DNA of 40,155 nucleotides from GCA-002712045 sp028112705 (GTDB lineage Bacteria; Pseudomonadota; Alphaproteobacteria; Rhodobacterales; Rhodobacteraceae): NCBI GenBank assembly GCA_028112705.1, contig JAOGYN010000017.1:1-40155 (forward strand), in the 5' to 3' direction. The notes under the pieces are model-generated. The model was not told where the DNA came from, searched no databases, and saw only the letters and a list, made by a program, of their open reading frames with translations. A program made the translations under genes and the position numbers. Positions 8,788-16,692 of this stretch are shown here, piece after piece; position 1 is the stretch's first letter, and every line of letters begins with the position of its first letter.

Positions 8788-9510
8788 TCACCAAAGATAG
8801 AAAAATGCAAAAATGAAAACCCATACCAAATCTACGAAATGCCAATATAATCCCATAATTTCCACACATTCATATTCGCCTTTGCGACTGGTAAAATAAC
8901 CTTTGCTCTGCTTGTCGTAATCACCACGCCAAACTTTCACCGCCATCACCAGAAGAAAAATTACTCCAATGGAAACATGGGTTCCATGAAATCCCGTTAT
9001 CATAAAAAATATTCCGCCAAATTGTGATGCACCCATCGGATTACCCCAAGGCCGCACGCCCTCTGAGATCAATTTAGTCCACTCAAAAACCTGCATACCA
9101 ACAAATGTGGCTCCCAAAAGCGCTGTAACAAGTAACATTATGGCAGTTAGCTTTCGGTCTTTTCGGTAGCCATAGTTCACAGCCAAGACCATTGTTCCAC
9201 TGCTTGATATTAAGACAAATGTCATAATTGCTATAAGCAGTAGGGGAAAATTTGTATGTCCAATATGCAATGAAAAAACTTCACTGGCATTTGGCCAACC
9301 TACTTTTGTAGACATCCTAGAAGTCATATACGACAACAGAAAAATACTAAAAATAAATGTATCGCTTAACAGGAATATCCACATCATTGCTTTTCGCCAA
9401 CTCACATTCTTGAACGCGCGCTGATCTGATGACCAGTCCTCAACAAGACCAGTTAAACCCTTGGGCCTATTCTCTGGAGCAGTTACTTTTGTTGACGAAG
9501 TATCGGTCAT
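8788..9510 (-). CDS. Cytochrome c oxidase subunit III
   Basis: A 240-aa subunit III with seven expected membrane segments. Diagnostic segments are WIFLLSDTFIFSIFLLSY (first conserved helix with its carboxylate), the glycine/His-rich FFMITGFHGTHVSIGVI and the terminal GLYWHFVDLVWVFIF. Subunit III stabilises proton uptake by subunit I and carries no metal. I chose ATG 9510 because it overlaps the upstream stop as ATGA and has AAAGGG about 7 nt before it. An upstream TTG at 9528 would extend the overlap to 22 nt. It is the second of two subunit-III-type genes in tandem, and the more canonical of the two. Confidence 0.92.
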   Translation of the reverse strand: MTDTSSTKVTAPENRPKGLTGLVEDWSSDQRAFKNVSWRKAMMWIFLLSDTFIFSIFLLSYMTSRMSTKVGWPNASEVFSLHIGHTNFPLLLIAIMTFVLISSSGTMVLAVNYGYRKDRKLTAIMLLVTALLGATFVGMQVFEWTKLISEGVRPWGNPMGASQFGGIFFMITGFHGTHVSIGVIFLLVMAVKVWRGDYDKQSKGYFTSRKGEYECVEIMGLYWHFVDLVWVFIFAFFYLW

Positions 9511-10280
9511 AAAAACACCCTTTGGCAAAGTTCAATAAATGGATCATAGGTCCATCCCAACATTACAAAAATCATTACGCACCAAATAAAAAATAAGAAA
9601 TGCCAATAGAGGGCACATATATCCACTCTAGTCACTATTTTGCTTATTTGCATGTCACTCCGAGTGAGAGCCGTTGTATGAAAAAGAACAGCCAAACCTC
9701 CAATAATATGCAACCCATGTAGGCCCGTGAGTACATAGAAAAAACTACTCGAAGGGTTACTCGAAAGATAAAAGCCATTTCCGGCTACGTCGTACCATGT
9801 AATCAATTGGCCTATAAGAAAAGCAACTGTGAGAACACAGGCGTTTATTAGCAAAGATCTTACTGAATTGTTGGTTTTTTCATCATTCCGAACATCAACT
9901 GGCATGGGGTTTCCTCCCCCTAATACCTTTACTCGTGATGCTTGACGACGTGTAGTAACCAGAGCCAACTGAAGATAAAGGCTTGCTGCCAATAAAAGAA
10001 TACCATTAACCCAAGTCATACTTGGCAGAGGAATTTGACGCCAGTCTTCAATTTCCTGACGCATAAAATGGCTACTAAAGAATAACGTAAATAACATTCC
10101 AACAATTGCCAGAATAACTAACAGGCCAACTTTCGCTTTTGGCAAGGAAACCTTGTGAGACCCCTGGTCCAAACTGTCTAACCCACTTTCAAGCCAAGGT
10201 TTCGCCCCCAATCTTTGATGTGACAACCACCATAAAGAGGTCGAGACAACAACTGCCAGGAATATCAAAACTACAGTCAT
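9507..10280 (-). CDS. Cytochrome c oxidase subunit III-like protein (divergent paralogue)
   Basis: A 257-aa membrane protein. Its C-terminal half matches subunit III: FFYVLTGLHGLHIIGGL and ICALYWHFLFFIWCVMIFVML correspond to the conserved His-rich and WHF helices. The N-terminal half is unusual. There is an extra hydrophobic start, a soluble stretch (about residues 25-45), and a helix in place of the usual first subunit III helices. The start codon overlaps the subunit I stop as TAATG, and its stop overlaps the next start as ATGA, so translation is probably coupled. Paired subunit III genes are known from the alternative coxMNOP oxidase of Bradyrhizobium, which this cluster resembles. Whether both proteins sit in one complex is unknown. 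Confidence 0.85.
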   Translation of the reverse strand: MTVVLIFLAVVVSTSLWWLSHQRLGAKPWLESGLDSLDQGSHKVSLPKAKVGLLVILAIVGMLFTLFFSSHFMRQEIEDWRQIPLPSMTWVNGILLLAASLYLQLALVTTRRQASRVKVLGGGNPMPVDVRNDEKTNNSVRSLLINACVLTVAFLIGQLITWYDVAGNGFYLSSNPSSSFFYVLTGLHGLHIIGGLAVLFHTTALTRSDMQISKIVTRVDICALYWHFLFFIWCVMIFVMLGWTYDPFIELCQRVFL

Positions 10281-12052
10281 TACGCTGAACCTTCTTTGGC
10301 TATGGAGCCAGGATCATTTTGAGCCAAGAAATCTTCCGACGCACCAGGAACACTATAATCATAAGGCCAACGGTAACAGAGCGGAAGCTCTGGGCCGAAG
10401 TTACCATGCCCGGGAGGTGTTTGGGCCGTTTGCCATTCAAGTGTCGTCGCACGCCATGGATTGTGTCCAGAGGGTTGACCTTTTCGAAGACTGCGAAAGA
10501 GATTATACAAGAACAGGATTTGGGCAATTCCGACGGTAAAAGCTGCCAAGCTAATAAAAGAGTTCAAAGTAGCAACCGAATCAGGAATAAAAGCTGCGTC
10601 TCCCAATTCGGGGTAACGCCTTGGCACACCGACCAACCCGATGTAGTGCATAGGGAAAAATATTAGATATGATCCTACAAAAGTTACCCAAAAATGAACT
10701 TGCCCAAGGCGCTCATCCAGCATGCGTCCAGTAATTTTTGGATACCAATGATAAATAGCACCCAAGACAACAAGGATTGGCGCTACGCCCATAACCATGT
10801 GAAAGTGTGCTACAACAAACATTGTATCTGACAGTGGAATATCCACTATAACGTTACCAAGAAACAATCCTGTGAGGCCCCCATTTAGAAATGTAACAAT
10901 AAAGCCAAGCGAAAATAACATGGGAGTAGTCAGATGAATATTTCCATTCCAGAGCGTTAGTATCCAATTATAGACTTTTAGGGCTGTCGGAACAGCAATT
11001 ATTAGAGTTGTTGTTGCAAAGAAAAATCCAAAATATGGGTGCATCCCACTGACATACATATGGTGCGCCCAAACGATAAAACTAAGGGCTCCAATACCAA
11101 CAATTGCCCATACCATCATGCGATATCCAAAAATATTTTTCCGCGCGTGGGTGGAAATTAAGTCTGACACAATCCCAAACGCAGGCAATGCTACGATATA
11201 AACCTCCGGATGACCAAAGAACCAAAAGAGATGTTGAAAAAGAATTGGGCTCCCTCCTCCATAGCTGAGGTGATCGCCAAACTCGACCAAAGACGGCATG
11301 AAAAAACTAGTTTCTAACAACCGATCAAATAACATCATCACAGTGGCTACTAATAACGCTGGAAATGCTAAAAGGGCTAGTACTGTAGCAGTAAATATCC
11401 CCCACACTGTGAGGGGAAGCCGCATCATTGTCATACCCCGGGTTCGCATTTGCAGCACTGTGACCACATAATTTAGTCCACCCATTGTAAAGCCGATAAT
11501 GAAAAGGGCTAAGGATAAAAGCATAAGGATTATCCCTAATCCTTGACCACCAGGAGTTCCAGAAAGAATCGCCTGAGGGGGATAGAGTGTCCAACCTGCT
11601 CCTGTGGGCCCCCCGGGAACAAAGAAACTAGCTACAAGCACAAGTACCGCCAAAAAATAAATCCAAAAGCTAAGCATATTTACATAAGGAAAGGCCATAT
11701 CACGGGCACCAATCATCAGTGGGATCAGATAATTACCAAACCCACCAAGAAATAAAGCCGTGAGTAAATAAACCACCATGATCATTCCATGCATGGTAAC
11801 AAATTGATAATAGGTTTCCGGTGTAATGAAATCGAACATTTCTGGAAAGCCAAGCTGCAATCGTATCAGCGAAGATAAAACAAGCGCTACTAGACCAACC
11901 GAAATAGCTACCCCAGAATATTGGATAGCTATTATCTTGGCGTCTTGAGAAAAAACATACTTTGTCCAGAAATTTGTTGCATGATAAAGCTCCACCTCAT
12001 CCAGCTCAGCAGGAGGAAGAATAGGGAGCGAGTCGTCTTCAATCTCAGCCAT
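10280..12052 (-). CDS. Cytochrome c oxidase subunit I (second oxidase)
   Basis: A 590-aa catalytic subunit of a second haem-copper oxidase. It has the haem-ligand region VTMHGMIMVVYLL, D-channel GARDMAFPYVN, FFGHPEVYIVALPAFG (CuB His, Glu, cross-linked Tyr), WAHHMYVSGM, K-channel Lys in VPTALKVYNW and VVAHFHMVMG. Proton-channel residues are kept, so it should pump. It differs widely from the 4002-5672 copy: a longer acidic N-terminus (about 30 residues), a substitution at the second Asn of the D-channel MNN motif, and a C-terminal extension of about 50 residues ending in GHGNFGPELPLCYRWPYDY. It starts 2 nt after subunit II. The organisation resembles CoxN of Bradyrhizobium coxMNOP. Confidence 0.94.
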   Translation of the reverse strand: MAEIEDDSLPILPPAELDEVELYHATNFWTKYVFSQDAKIIAIQYSGVAISVGLVALVLSSLIRLQLGFPEMFDFITPETYYQFVTMHGMIMVVYLLTALFLGGFGNYLIPLMIGARDMAFPYVNMLSFWIYFLAVLVLVASFFVPGGPTGAGWTLYPPQAILSGTPGGQGLGIILMLLSLALFIIGFTMGGLNYVVTVLQMRTRGMTMMRLPLTVWGIFTATVLALLAFPALLVATVMMLFDRLLETSFFMPSLVEFGDHLSYGGGSPILFQHLFWFFGHPEVYIVALPAFGIVSDLISTHARKNIFGYRMMVWAIVGIGALSFIVWAHHMYVSGMHPYFGFFFATTTLIIAVPTALKVYNWILTLWNGNIHLTTPMLFSLGFIVTFLNGGLTGLFLGNVIVDIPLSDTMFVVAHFHMVMGVAPILVVLGAIYHWYPKITGRMLDERLGQVHFWVTFVGSYLIFFPMHYIGLVGVPRRYPELGDAAFIPDSVATLNSFISLAAFTVGIAQILFLYNLFRSLRKGQPSGHNPWRATTLEWQTAQTPPGHGNFGPELPLCYRWPYDYSVPGASEDFLAQNDPGSIAKEGSA

Positions 12053-12054
12053 AA

Positions 12055-12906
12055 TTAGGGGTCCCCTAAATTAGTAAGTTCTATTTTTTCATCTGTAGAC
12101 ATTTCCGCAAACGTAGTCTGCTCGCTGATCCACAGAGCATAATCCTCGTCGGTATCGATCAAAACGGTTCCACGCATGTATGCATGACCTGTACCGCACA
12201 ATTCCGCGCATAACACGTCATAGGTTCCAACCCGAGTTGGTTCCATCCAGTAGTATGTAATCATCCCCGGAACCATATCCATCTTCGCCCGAAATTCTGG
12301 TACGTAAAAATTATGTAGTACATCCACTGATCTCAGAAGCATTTTTACAGGCTGTCCAACAGCCAAATGCAAATCATCGCCATCAATGACAATATCATCC
12401 TGGCCATATGGATCCTCAGGATTAATCCCTAATATATTGTCGTCACTGATCAATCGATTATCTGCGGTACCTAATTTTCCATCTGCTCCAGGCAACCTAA
12501 AGCTCCAACCCCATTGTTGCCCCACAACCTCAACTTCGGTGGCGTCCTCTGGAACAGTTACAAACTGAAACCAAACAAACAATCCAGGTGCTAGCAAAGC
12601 AGCTACACCCACACTAGTTATAATGGTTAACCATGTTTCAAGTTTATTATTTTCAGGTTCGTATGCAGCAACCCTGCCCTCACGATACCGAAATTTATAA
12701 ACACAATAAGCTACAAATAATAAGATTACTACATATACAAAACCCGTGATCCAGAAGGTTAACGAGATCATGTTATCCATAAATACCCAGTTCGTCGCGA
12801 TGGGGGTCCACCACCAGGGACTGAACACGTGAAATACCACTGATCCGATAACTAAAATTACGAGTACAAGAGCCGTGCCCATACTTTTTCCTTTTTGCCT
12901 AGCCAT
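12055..12906 (-). CDS. Cytochrome c oxidase subunit II
   Basis: A 283-aa CuA-bearing subunit that accepts electrons in the periplasm and passes them to subunit I. Two membrane helices (about residues 10-27 and 48-70, with a further hydrophobic stretch at 95-113) precede a cupredoxin domain. The aromatic electron path is QQWGWSF. The CuA ligands are His198 (VLHNFYVPEF), Cys233, Glu235, Cys237, His241 and Met244 (in CAELCGTGHAYM), all present. No fused cytochrome c domain and no lipobox are visible. A loop of about 35 residues between QWGWSF and the CuA part (GADGKLGTADNRLISDDN onward) is acidic and longer than usual. It is the first gene of the minus-strand oxidase cluster; its promoter must lie in the long gap upstream. 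Confidence 0.94.
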   Translation of the reverse strand: MARQKGKSMGTALVLVILVIGSVVFHVFSPWWWTPIATNWVFMDNMISLTFWITGFVYVVILLFVAYCVYKFRYREGRVAAYEPENNKLETWLTIITSVGVAALLAPGLFVWFQFVTVPEDATEVEVVGQQWGWSFRLPGADGKLGTADNRLISDDNILGINPEDPYGQDDIVIDGDDLHLAVGQPVKMLLRSVDVLHNFYVPEFRAKMDMVPGMITYYWMEPTRVGTYDVLCAELCGTGHAYMRGTVLIDTDEDYALWISEQTTFAEMSTDEKIELTNLGDP

Positions 12907-13601
12907 GATTGGCGATCGGTTTATAACGGAGTCTGTATTTGGTCTTAACTTGTCTTTAATTTACTTTTAACTTAACTAGTTTTTGATACCTGTTTGTCAC
13001 TAACTTTAAACATTTATAATACTCATTCTATTGCGGCATAAAGCTTTCCTTCTGTCGATTAGGCATTTTGTCGCACCACTTACATTAAACCATTTTTAAA
13101 TAATTTAAAAATTTTAACATTTAATATCAATATCTTAATAAAAATAAACTTAGATTATTCTTAAAGGATATCGATACAATCTGGGCAAAAAAAGTTTAAG
13201 TTACCTCTTTATAGATAAATATACTCACCATAGCTGGATTAAATCCATCCCAATTATATACTTTAGTATAATAAGTTGAACCAAGACATTGTGATGCCTA
13301 ATCGCATTAGTGCAATCAAGTTTAGGAATCCAAGATTAGCCATGTGCTGACCTCAGCAGCCAGTTAGGTCATTCCAAAATAAACACTCTATTTCTTCTCT
13401 GCCGCATACGAGGCTAGACAAACTTTGTTACACGAATTATGGCAAGGCAACCGGTCAGAAAAACTAAACAAGACCTTTCTTTGACAAACAAAACTTAAAA
13501 ATATATTTGTAGCATTTATTATATCTGCTAAAAAAAATTAGCTTATTCTTGTTTCCGTCGTGATATTACTTTGTCCCATTAAAACCTCAGGGGAATATTC
13601 A
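12907..13601. other. Long AT-rich non-coding region between oxidase operon and SCO gene
   Basis: About 695 bp with no credible gene. It must hold the promoters of both divergent units. I see three dyads. TATAC-TTTA-GTATA is at 13257-13270. An imperfect hairpin around CTAAT and ATTAG is at 13293-13317. TGACCT and AGGTCA arms, 12 nt apart, lie at 13348-13371. A TTGACA at 13481-13486 with a TATATT 15 nt later is a possible but poorly spaced promoter for the SCO gene. No tRNA-like T-arm was found. A short non-coding RNA is possible. Confidence 0.5.
13348..13371. repeat. Inverted repeat TGACCT-N12-AGGTCA
   Basis: A perfect 6-bp inverted repeat in the oxidase/SCO intergenic region, more GC-rich than its surroundings. 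It could bind a dimeric regulator or form an RNA hairpin. No regulator can be assigned from the sequence. Confidence 0.3.
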
Positions 13602-14240
13602 GTGTTTAAAGCAATTCTAAAATACGCTGCACCTACTTTAATATTAATGATAGCTGGCATTTGGCTTGTCAACTCTGAATACTGGCCGTTTTCGTCAAAA
13701 GACAGTGATCAATTTGCAAAGTGTCGAAGCAACACCATTACTGGAGTTATTGGAACCATTGGAGGCCCGTTTACACTTATTGATCATAAAGGCGCGACAG
13801 TAACAGATACAGACGTTATAACAGAACCATCACTTATTTATTTTGGCTATACATTTTGTCCGGATGTTTGCCCCCTAGATACTGCGCGCAATGGTGAAGT
13901 AGTTGATATACTTGCCCAGATTGGAAAATCAGTAACTCCTATTTTTATCTCAATAGATCCGAAAAGAGATACATCCGAGGTTATGGCTGAATATTCCAAG
14001 TGGATTCATCCAAAAATGAAGGGATTAACCGGATCGCAAGAGCAGGTAAAAGCGGCAAGTAAGGCCTATCGAACCTACTACAAACTGCACGCAGACGAAG
14101 GTAACGGATTTTATCTTGTCGATCATTCAACCATGACCTACCTCGTCTTGCCAGAACATGGATTTATGGAGTTTTTTAGGCGGGATCAGAGTGCTGAAAA
14201 AGTGGCTGAAAAAGTGGCTTGTTATATAAAAAATTCGTAG
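13602..14240 (+). CDS. SCO1/SenC-family copper chaperone
   Basis: A thioredoxin-fold protein that delivers copper to the CuA site of oxidase subunit II or keeps its cysteines reduced. It is anchored by one N-terminal helix (about residues 5-23) with the domain in the periplasm. Copper ligands are Cys86 and Cys90 (TFCPDVCP) and His175 (LVDHSTMTYLV). The FISIDPKRDT segment is also typical. I chose GTG 13602 because AGGGGA lies about 8 nt upstream and the signal helix then sits at the usual place. GTG 13560 would add 14 residues without a clear ribosome site. The coding end holds a perfect in-frame 12-bp tandem duplication (14193-14216), giving AEKVAEKV. Its position opposite the oxidase cluster fits its role. 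Confidence 0.92.
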   Translation: MFKAILKYAAPTLILMIAGIWLVNSEYWPFSSKDSDQFAKCRSNTITGVIGTIGGPFTLIDHKGATVTDTDVITEPSLIYFGYTFCPDVCPLDTARNGEVVDILAQIGKSVTPIFISIDPKRDTSEVMAEYSKWIHPKMKGLTGSQEQVKAASKAYRTYYKLHADEGNGFYLVDHSTMTYLVLPEHGFMEFFRRDQSAEKVAEKVACYIKNS

Positions 14241-14330
14241 AGGAAAACTATCGTTGCAGGCCTTAATTAATTTACCAAAGATACATGTAAAAAAAAATCA
14301 ACACAATGAAGCCTATGAAAAAAACTAGTT

Positions 14331-14347
14331 AACAATATACTATTGTT
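14331..14347. repeat. Perfect inverted repeat AACAATA-TAC-TATTGTT
   Basis: A 17-bp sequence with 7-bp perfect arms in the 188-bp gap between the convergent SCO and yqeY genes. It may be a small bidirectional hairpin. There is no T run, so it is a poor intrinsic terminator. Confidence 0.3.
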
Positions 14348-14428
14348 GGTATTAGTACGTAAATTGCCCCGAGTGTTAGCTTTGAAAAACATGGGGGCCT
14401 TCATATTAAACTATAAAGGTTTTTTAAA

Positions 14429-14881
14429 TTAACCCAATATTTTTTTGATTGTGGCCCCAGCTTTTCCAAAATCCATTTGTCCAGTATATTTTTCTTTTAA
14501 AGAAGCCATAACTTTCCCCATATCTCTGATGGAAGTTGCACCAACTGACGAAATAATCTTTTGGATCGCATTAGCAACGTCATCATCACTTAATTGACGA
14601 GGCAAGAACTCCTCAACAATCTTTATTTCAGATAATTCCTGCTCTGCTAACTCAAGTCTACCACCTTCTTCATAAGCACGCGCACTTTCTTGACGCTGTT
14701 TTACCATTTTACCAAGAATTTGTAATATCTCACTTGAAGACACGCCATCTGGCCTATCTTCCACCCGAAGAGCAATATCTTTATCTTTAATTGCTGCGTT
14801 AATTAATCTCAGAGTGGATAGCCGCAACTTGTCCTTTGAACGCATCGCATCTTTAACGGCCTCGTTTATAATTTCGCGCAC
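14429..14881 (-). CDS. yqeY: GatB/YqeY domain protein
   Basis: A 150-aa helical protein of the YqeY family, which shares a domain with the tail of GatB, the tRNA-dependent amidotransferase. Family signs are LRLSTLRLINAAIKDKDI, the central MVKQRQESARAYEEGGR, the acidic EIKIVEEFLPRQLS and the C-terminal MGKVMASLKEKYTGQMDFGKA. Its role is probably tRNA binding in amidotransferase function, but this is not well established. GTG 14881 is preceded by AAAGGA at a good distance. It is divergent from carA, a common arrangement in Alphaproteobacteria. Confidence 0.92.
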   Translation of the reverse strand: MREIINEAVKDAMRSKDKLRLSTLRLINAAIKDKDIALRVEDRPDGVSSSEILQILGKMVKQRQESARAYEEGGRLELAEQELSEIKIVEEFLPRQLSDDDVANAIQKIISSVGATSIRDMGKVMASLKEKYTGQMDFGKAGATIKKILG

Positions 14882-15006
14882 AACACAATCCTTTCGATTG
14901 CAAATACAAAAAACAGAAACTACATCTTATCTATTATTCGATTATAGAACAATAAAAAAATAAACTGATTAAATACTATGTAATCTAATTATCTACTCTC
15001 TCTTCC

Positions 15007-15035
15007 TTGACCAACGTAATACAAGCTTCTATCAG
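15007..15035 (+). promoter_or_regulatory. Candidate sigma-70-type promoter of carA
   Basis: TTGACC (15007-15012) and TATCAG (15030-15035) are separated by exactly 17 nt. The -10 box ends 28 nt before the carA start. The -35 match is strong and the -10 moderate. No pyrimidine or arginine attenuator hairpin is evident in the short leader. Confidence 0.5.
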
Positions 15036-15063
15036 TCATTAAATTAAATCACAGAGTGTATTG

Positions 15064-16227
15064 ATGAGCACAAGAAGTGACGAAAAAAAAACTACTGTTT
15101 CTAAAACAGCTTGTATCGTATTTACTGATGGAAGTGTATTTTATGGAAAAGGTTTTGGGGCAGAAGGAACCACAACTGGAGAAATATGTTTTAACACCTC
15201 CATGACTGGTTATCAGGAAATAATAACAGATCCCTCATATGCTGGTCAGATAATTACATTTACCTTTCCCCATATTGGAAATACTGGCATCACGAATGAA
15301 GATAATGAGCATCAAAACATCGCAGCTCAGGGCATACTAGTAAAGTGGGATCCAACTGAACCTTCCAATTGGCGTTCAGTCACAAAATTAGACAGTTGGC
15401 TCAAACAAAAAAGAAAAATTGGTATTGGACACCTAGATACACGAAAATTGACACGAATGATTAGAGAAAAAGGCGCACAGAATGTAGCTATTTCTTTTAA
15501 TAAAAGGGGAATATTTGATATACAGGACTTGAAAAAAAAGGCTCAGAAGTTTGATGGGTTACTGGGAAAAGATTTAGCAAAAGATGTGACCTGTAAAAAG
15601 TCATATAGCTGGGATCTAGATGTCTGGTCTTGGGGGGATCAGAAATTAGCCCCCTCACAGGTAAATAATAAAAATGTTATAGCGATTGATTACGGAGCAA
15701 AGCAAAATATTTTGAGGTGCCTCGTGTCTGCTGGGTGTAATGTTACCGTAATGCCAGCTGATACAAAAGCTGATGACATACTTAAGCTAAACCCTGATGG
15801 CCTTTTCTTATCCAATGGACCAGGCGACCCAGAGGCAACTGGTGCTTATGCAGTTCCTATGATTAGAAAAGTTTTAGAAAATAGCAAAATACCAATCTTT
15901 GGCATCTGTCTTGGGCATCAGATGCTTGCAATCGCTTTAGGTGCTAAAACCTTAAAGATGAAGCATGGTCATCACGGTGCCAATCATCCCGTAAAGGATT
16001 TAGAAACTGGCAAAGTTGAAATCACCTCAATGAACCATGGCTTCACAGTAGACGCTAGTACATTACCTAAAGATGTTATTGAAACACACATTTCTTTATT
16101 TGACAAAACCAACTGTGGAATAAGAATGCTTAATAGGCCTGTATTCTCGGTTCAACATCATCCAGAAGCAAGTCCAGGTCCCCAAGATAGTTTTTACCTT
16201 TTCAGTAAGTTTGTAGAGTTAATGTGA
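15064..16227 (+). CDS. carA: Carbamoyl-phosphate synthase small (glutaminase) subunit
   Basis: Hydrolyses glutamine and channels ammonia to CarB, making carbamoyl phosphate for pyrimidines and arginine. At 387 aa it has normal length. The N-terminal CarA domain shows GEICFNTSMTGYQEIITDPSYAGQ (in part). The class I amidotransferase domain has the nucleophile Cys282 in FGICLGHQM and His366/Glu368 in QHHPEASPGP. I chose ATG 15064, directly after a TTG at 15061; the difference is one residue. carB is not next to it within this window, and the next 465 bp hold only a regulator remnant. Separate carA and carB are common in Alphaproteobacteria. Confidence 0.96.
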   Translation: MSTRSDEKKTTVSKTACIVFTDGSVFYGKGFGAEGTTTGEICFNTSMTGYQEIITDPSYAGQIITFTFPHIGNTGITNEDNEHQNIAAQGILVKWDPTEPSNWRSVTKLDSWLKQKRKIGIGHLDTRKLTRMIREKGAQNVAISFNKRGIFDIQDLKKKAQKFDGLLGKDLAKDVTCKKSYSWDLDVWSWGDQKLAPSQVNNKNVIAIDYGAKQNILRCLVSAGCNVTVMPADTKADDILKLNPDGLFLSNGPGDPEATGAYAVPMIRKVLENSKIPIFGICLGHQMLAIALGAKTLKMKHGHHGANHPVKDLETGKVEITSMNHGFTVDASTLPKDVIETHISLFDKTNCGIRMLNRPVFSVQHHPEASPGPQDSFYLFSKFVELM

Positions 16228-16280
16228 CCTATCATAAGCAAATGTTATAAAATTTTCACAAATGTAAAAGCATCATGGTT

Positions 16281-16583
16281 TTATTTCTTCTTTGCAGCAT
16301 TCTGTGCTTCAAGAGTAACCACAAGAGCCTCAAAATTGTCCTTACAGCCTATAAGTCGGATAACTGGGCGTACTATCTGATAAAGCCAGATTTAAGACCC
16401 AACCGTCTTTGATTAAAAGAGATTGAGTTTCAAGTCTCTGTAAACCTCCTCTAATGGGTGTACTAAAAAATCCAGACTTTTAACCAACTCAAGCTCAACT
16501 AGTCTATCACCTGGTTTGAATAAACTTTCATCAATTACTGGTAAAATAAATTCATATGCATCACTCTGCCGTGGGGTATTCAT
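16281..16583 (-). pseudogene. Frameshifted remnant of a GntR-family (FadR-type) regulator
   Basis: From ATG 16583 (minus) the frame reads MNTPRQSDAYEFILPVID, ESLFKPGDRLVELELVKSL, then DF. This matches the winged-helix start of GntR regulators (KPGDRLVE.ELA..L). At a run of six T it should continue with TP(V)REALRRLE, but that sequence is in another frame: STPIRGGLQRLETQSLLIKD, then GWVLNLALSD, stopping at 16342. A third frame adds FEALVVTLEAQNAAKKK and stops at 16281. It may be the beginning of the effector domain. A one-base insertion in the T run restores the exact family spacing. The remnant is about 300 bp against about 650 bp for an intact gene, so it is broken and truncated, not merely misread once. 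It fills most of the carA-HAD gap. Confidence 0.65.
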
Positions 16584-16692
16584 ATTTTCTTCAATACAAT
16601 ACTTTTAATCGTAATTCTCTGGTAGTAATTGAATAAAGATATAACAATTTAAATAATGGCAATTAGAGCGAAACACATTTGGTGAATTATTC

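Noticed and set aside
8788..10280. The two subunit III genes as one frameshifted gene
   Set aside because: Each ends with its own WHF helix and C-terminus and each has a complete set of later helices; they overlap as ATGA, so they are two genes.
13291..13345. A short ORF starting MPNRISAIKF in the oxidase/SCO spacer
   Set aside because: Only 18 codons, no ribosome site and no recognised family.
14361..14400. GCCCC...GGGGC pairing as a terminator of yqeY or the SCO gene
   Set aside because: The loop would be over 20 nt and no T tract follows the stem in a suitable place.
15064..16692. Missing carB after carA as a sign of a broken operon
   Set aside because: Separate carA and carB are common in Alphaproteobacteria, so absence here says little.
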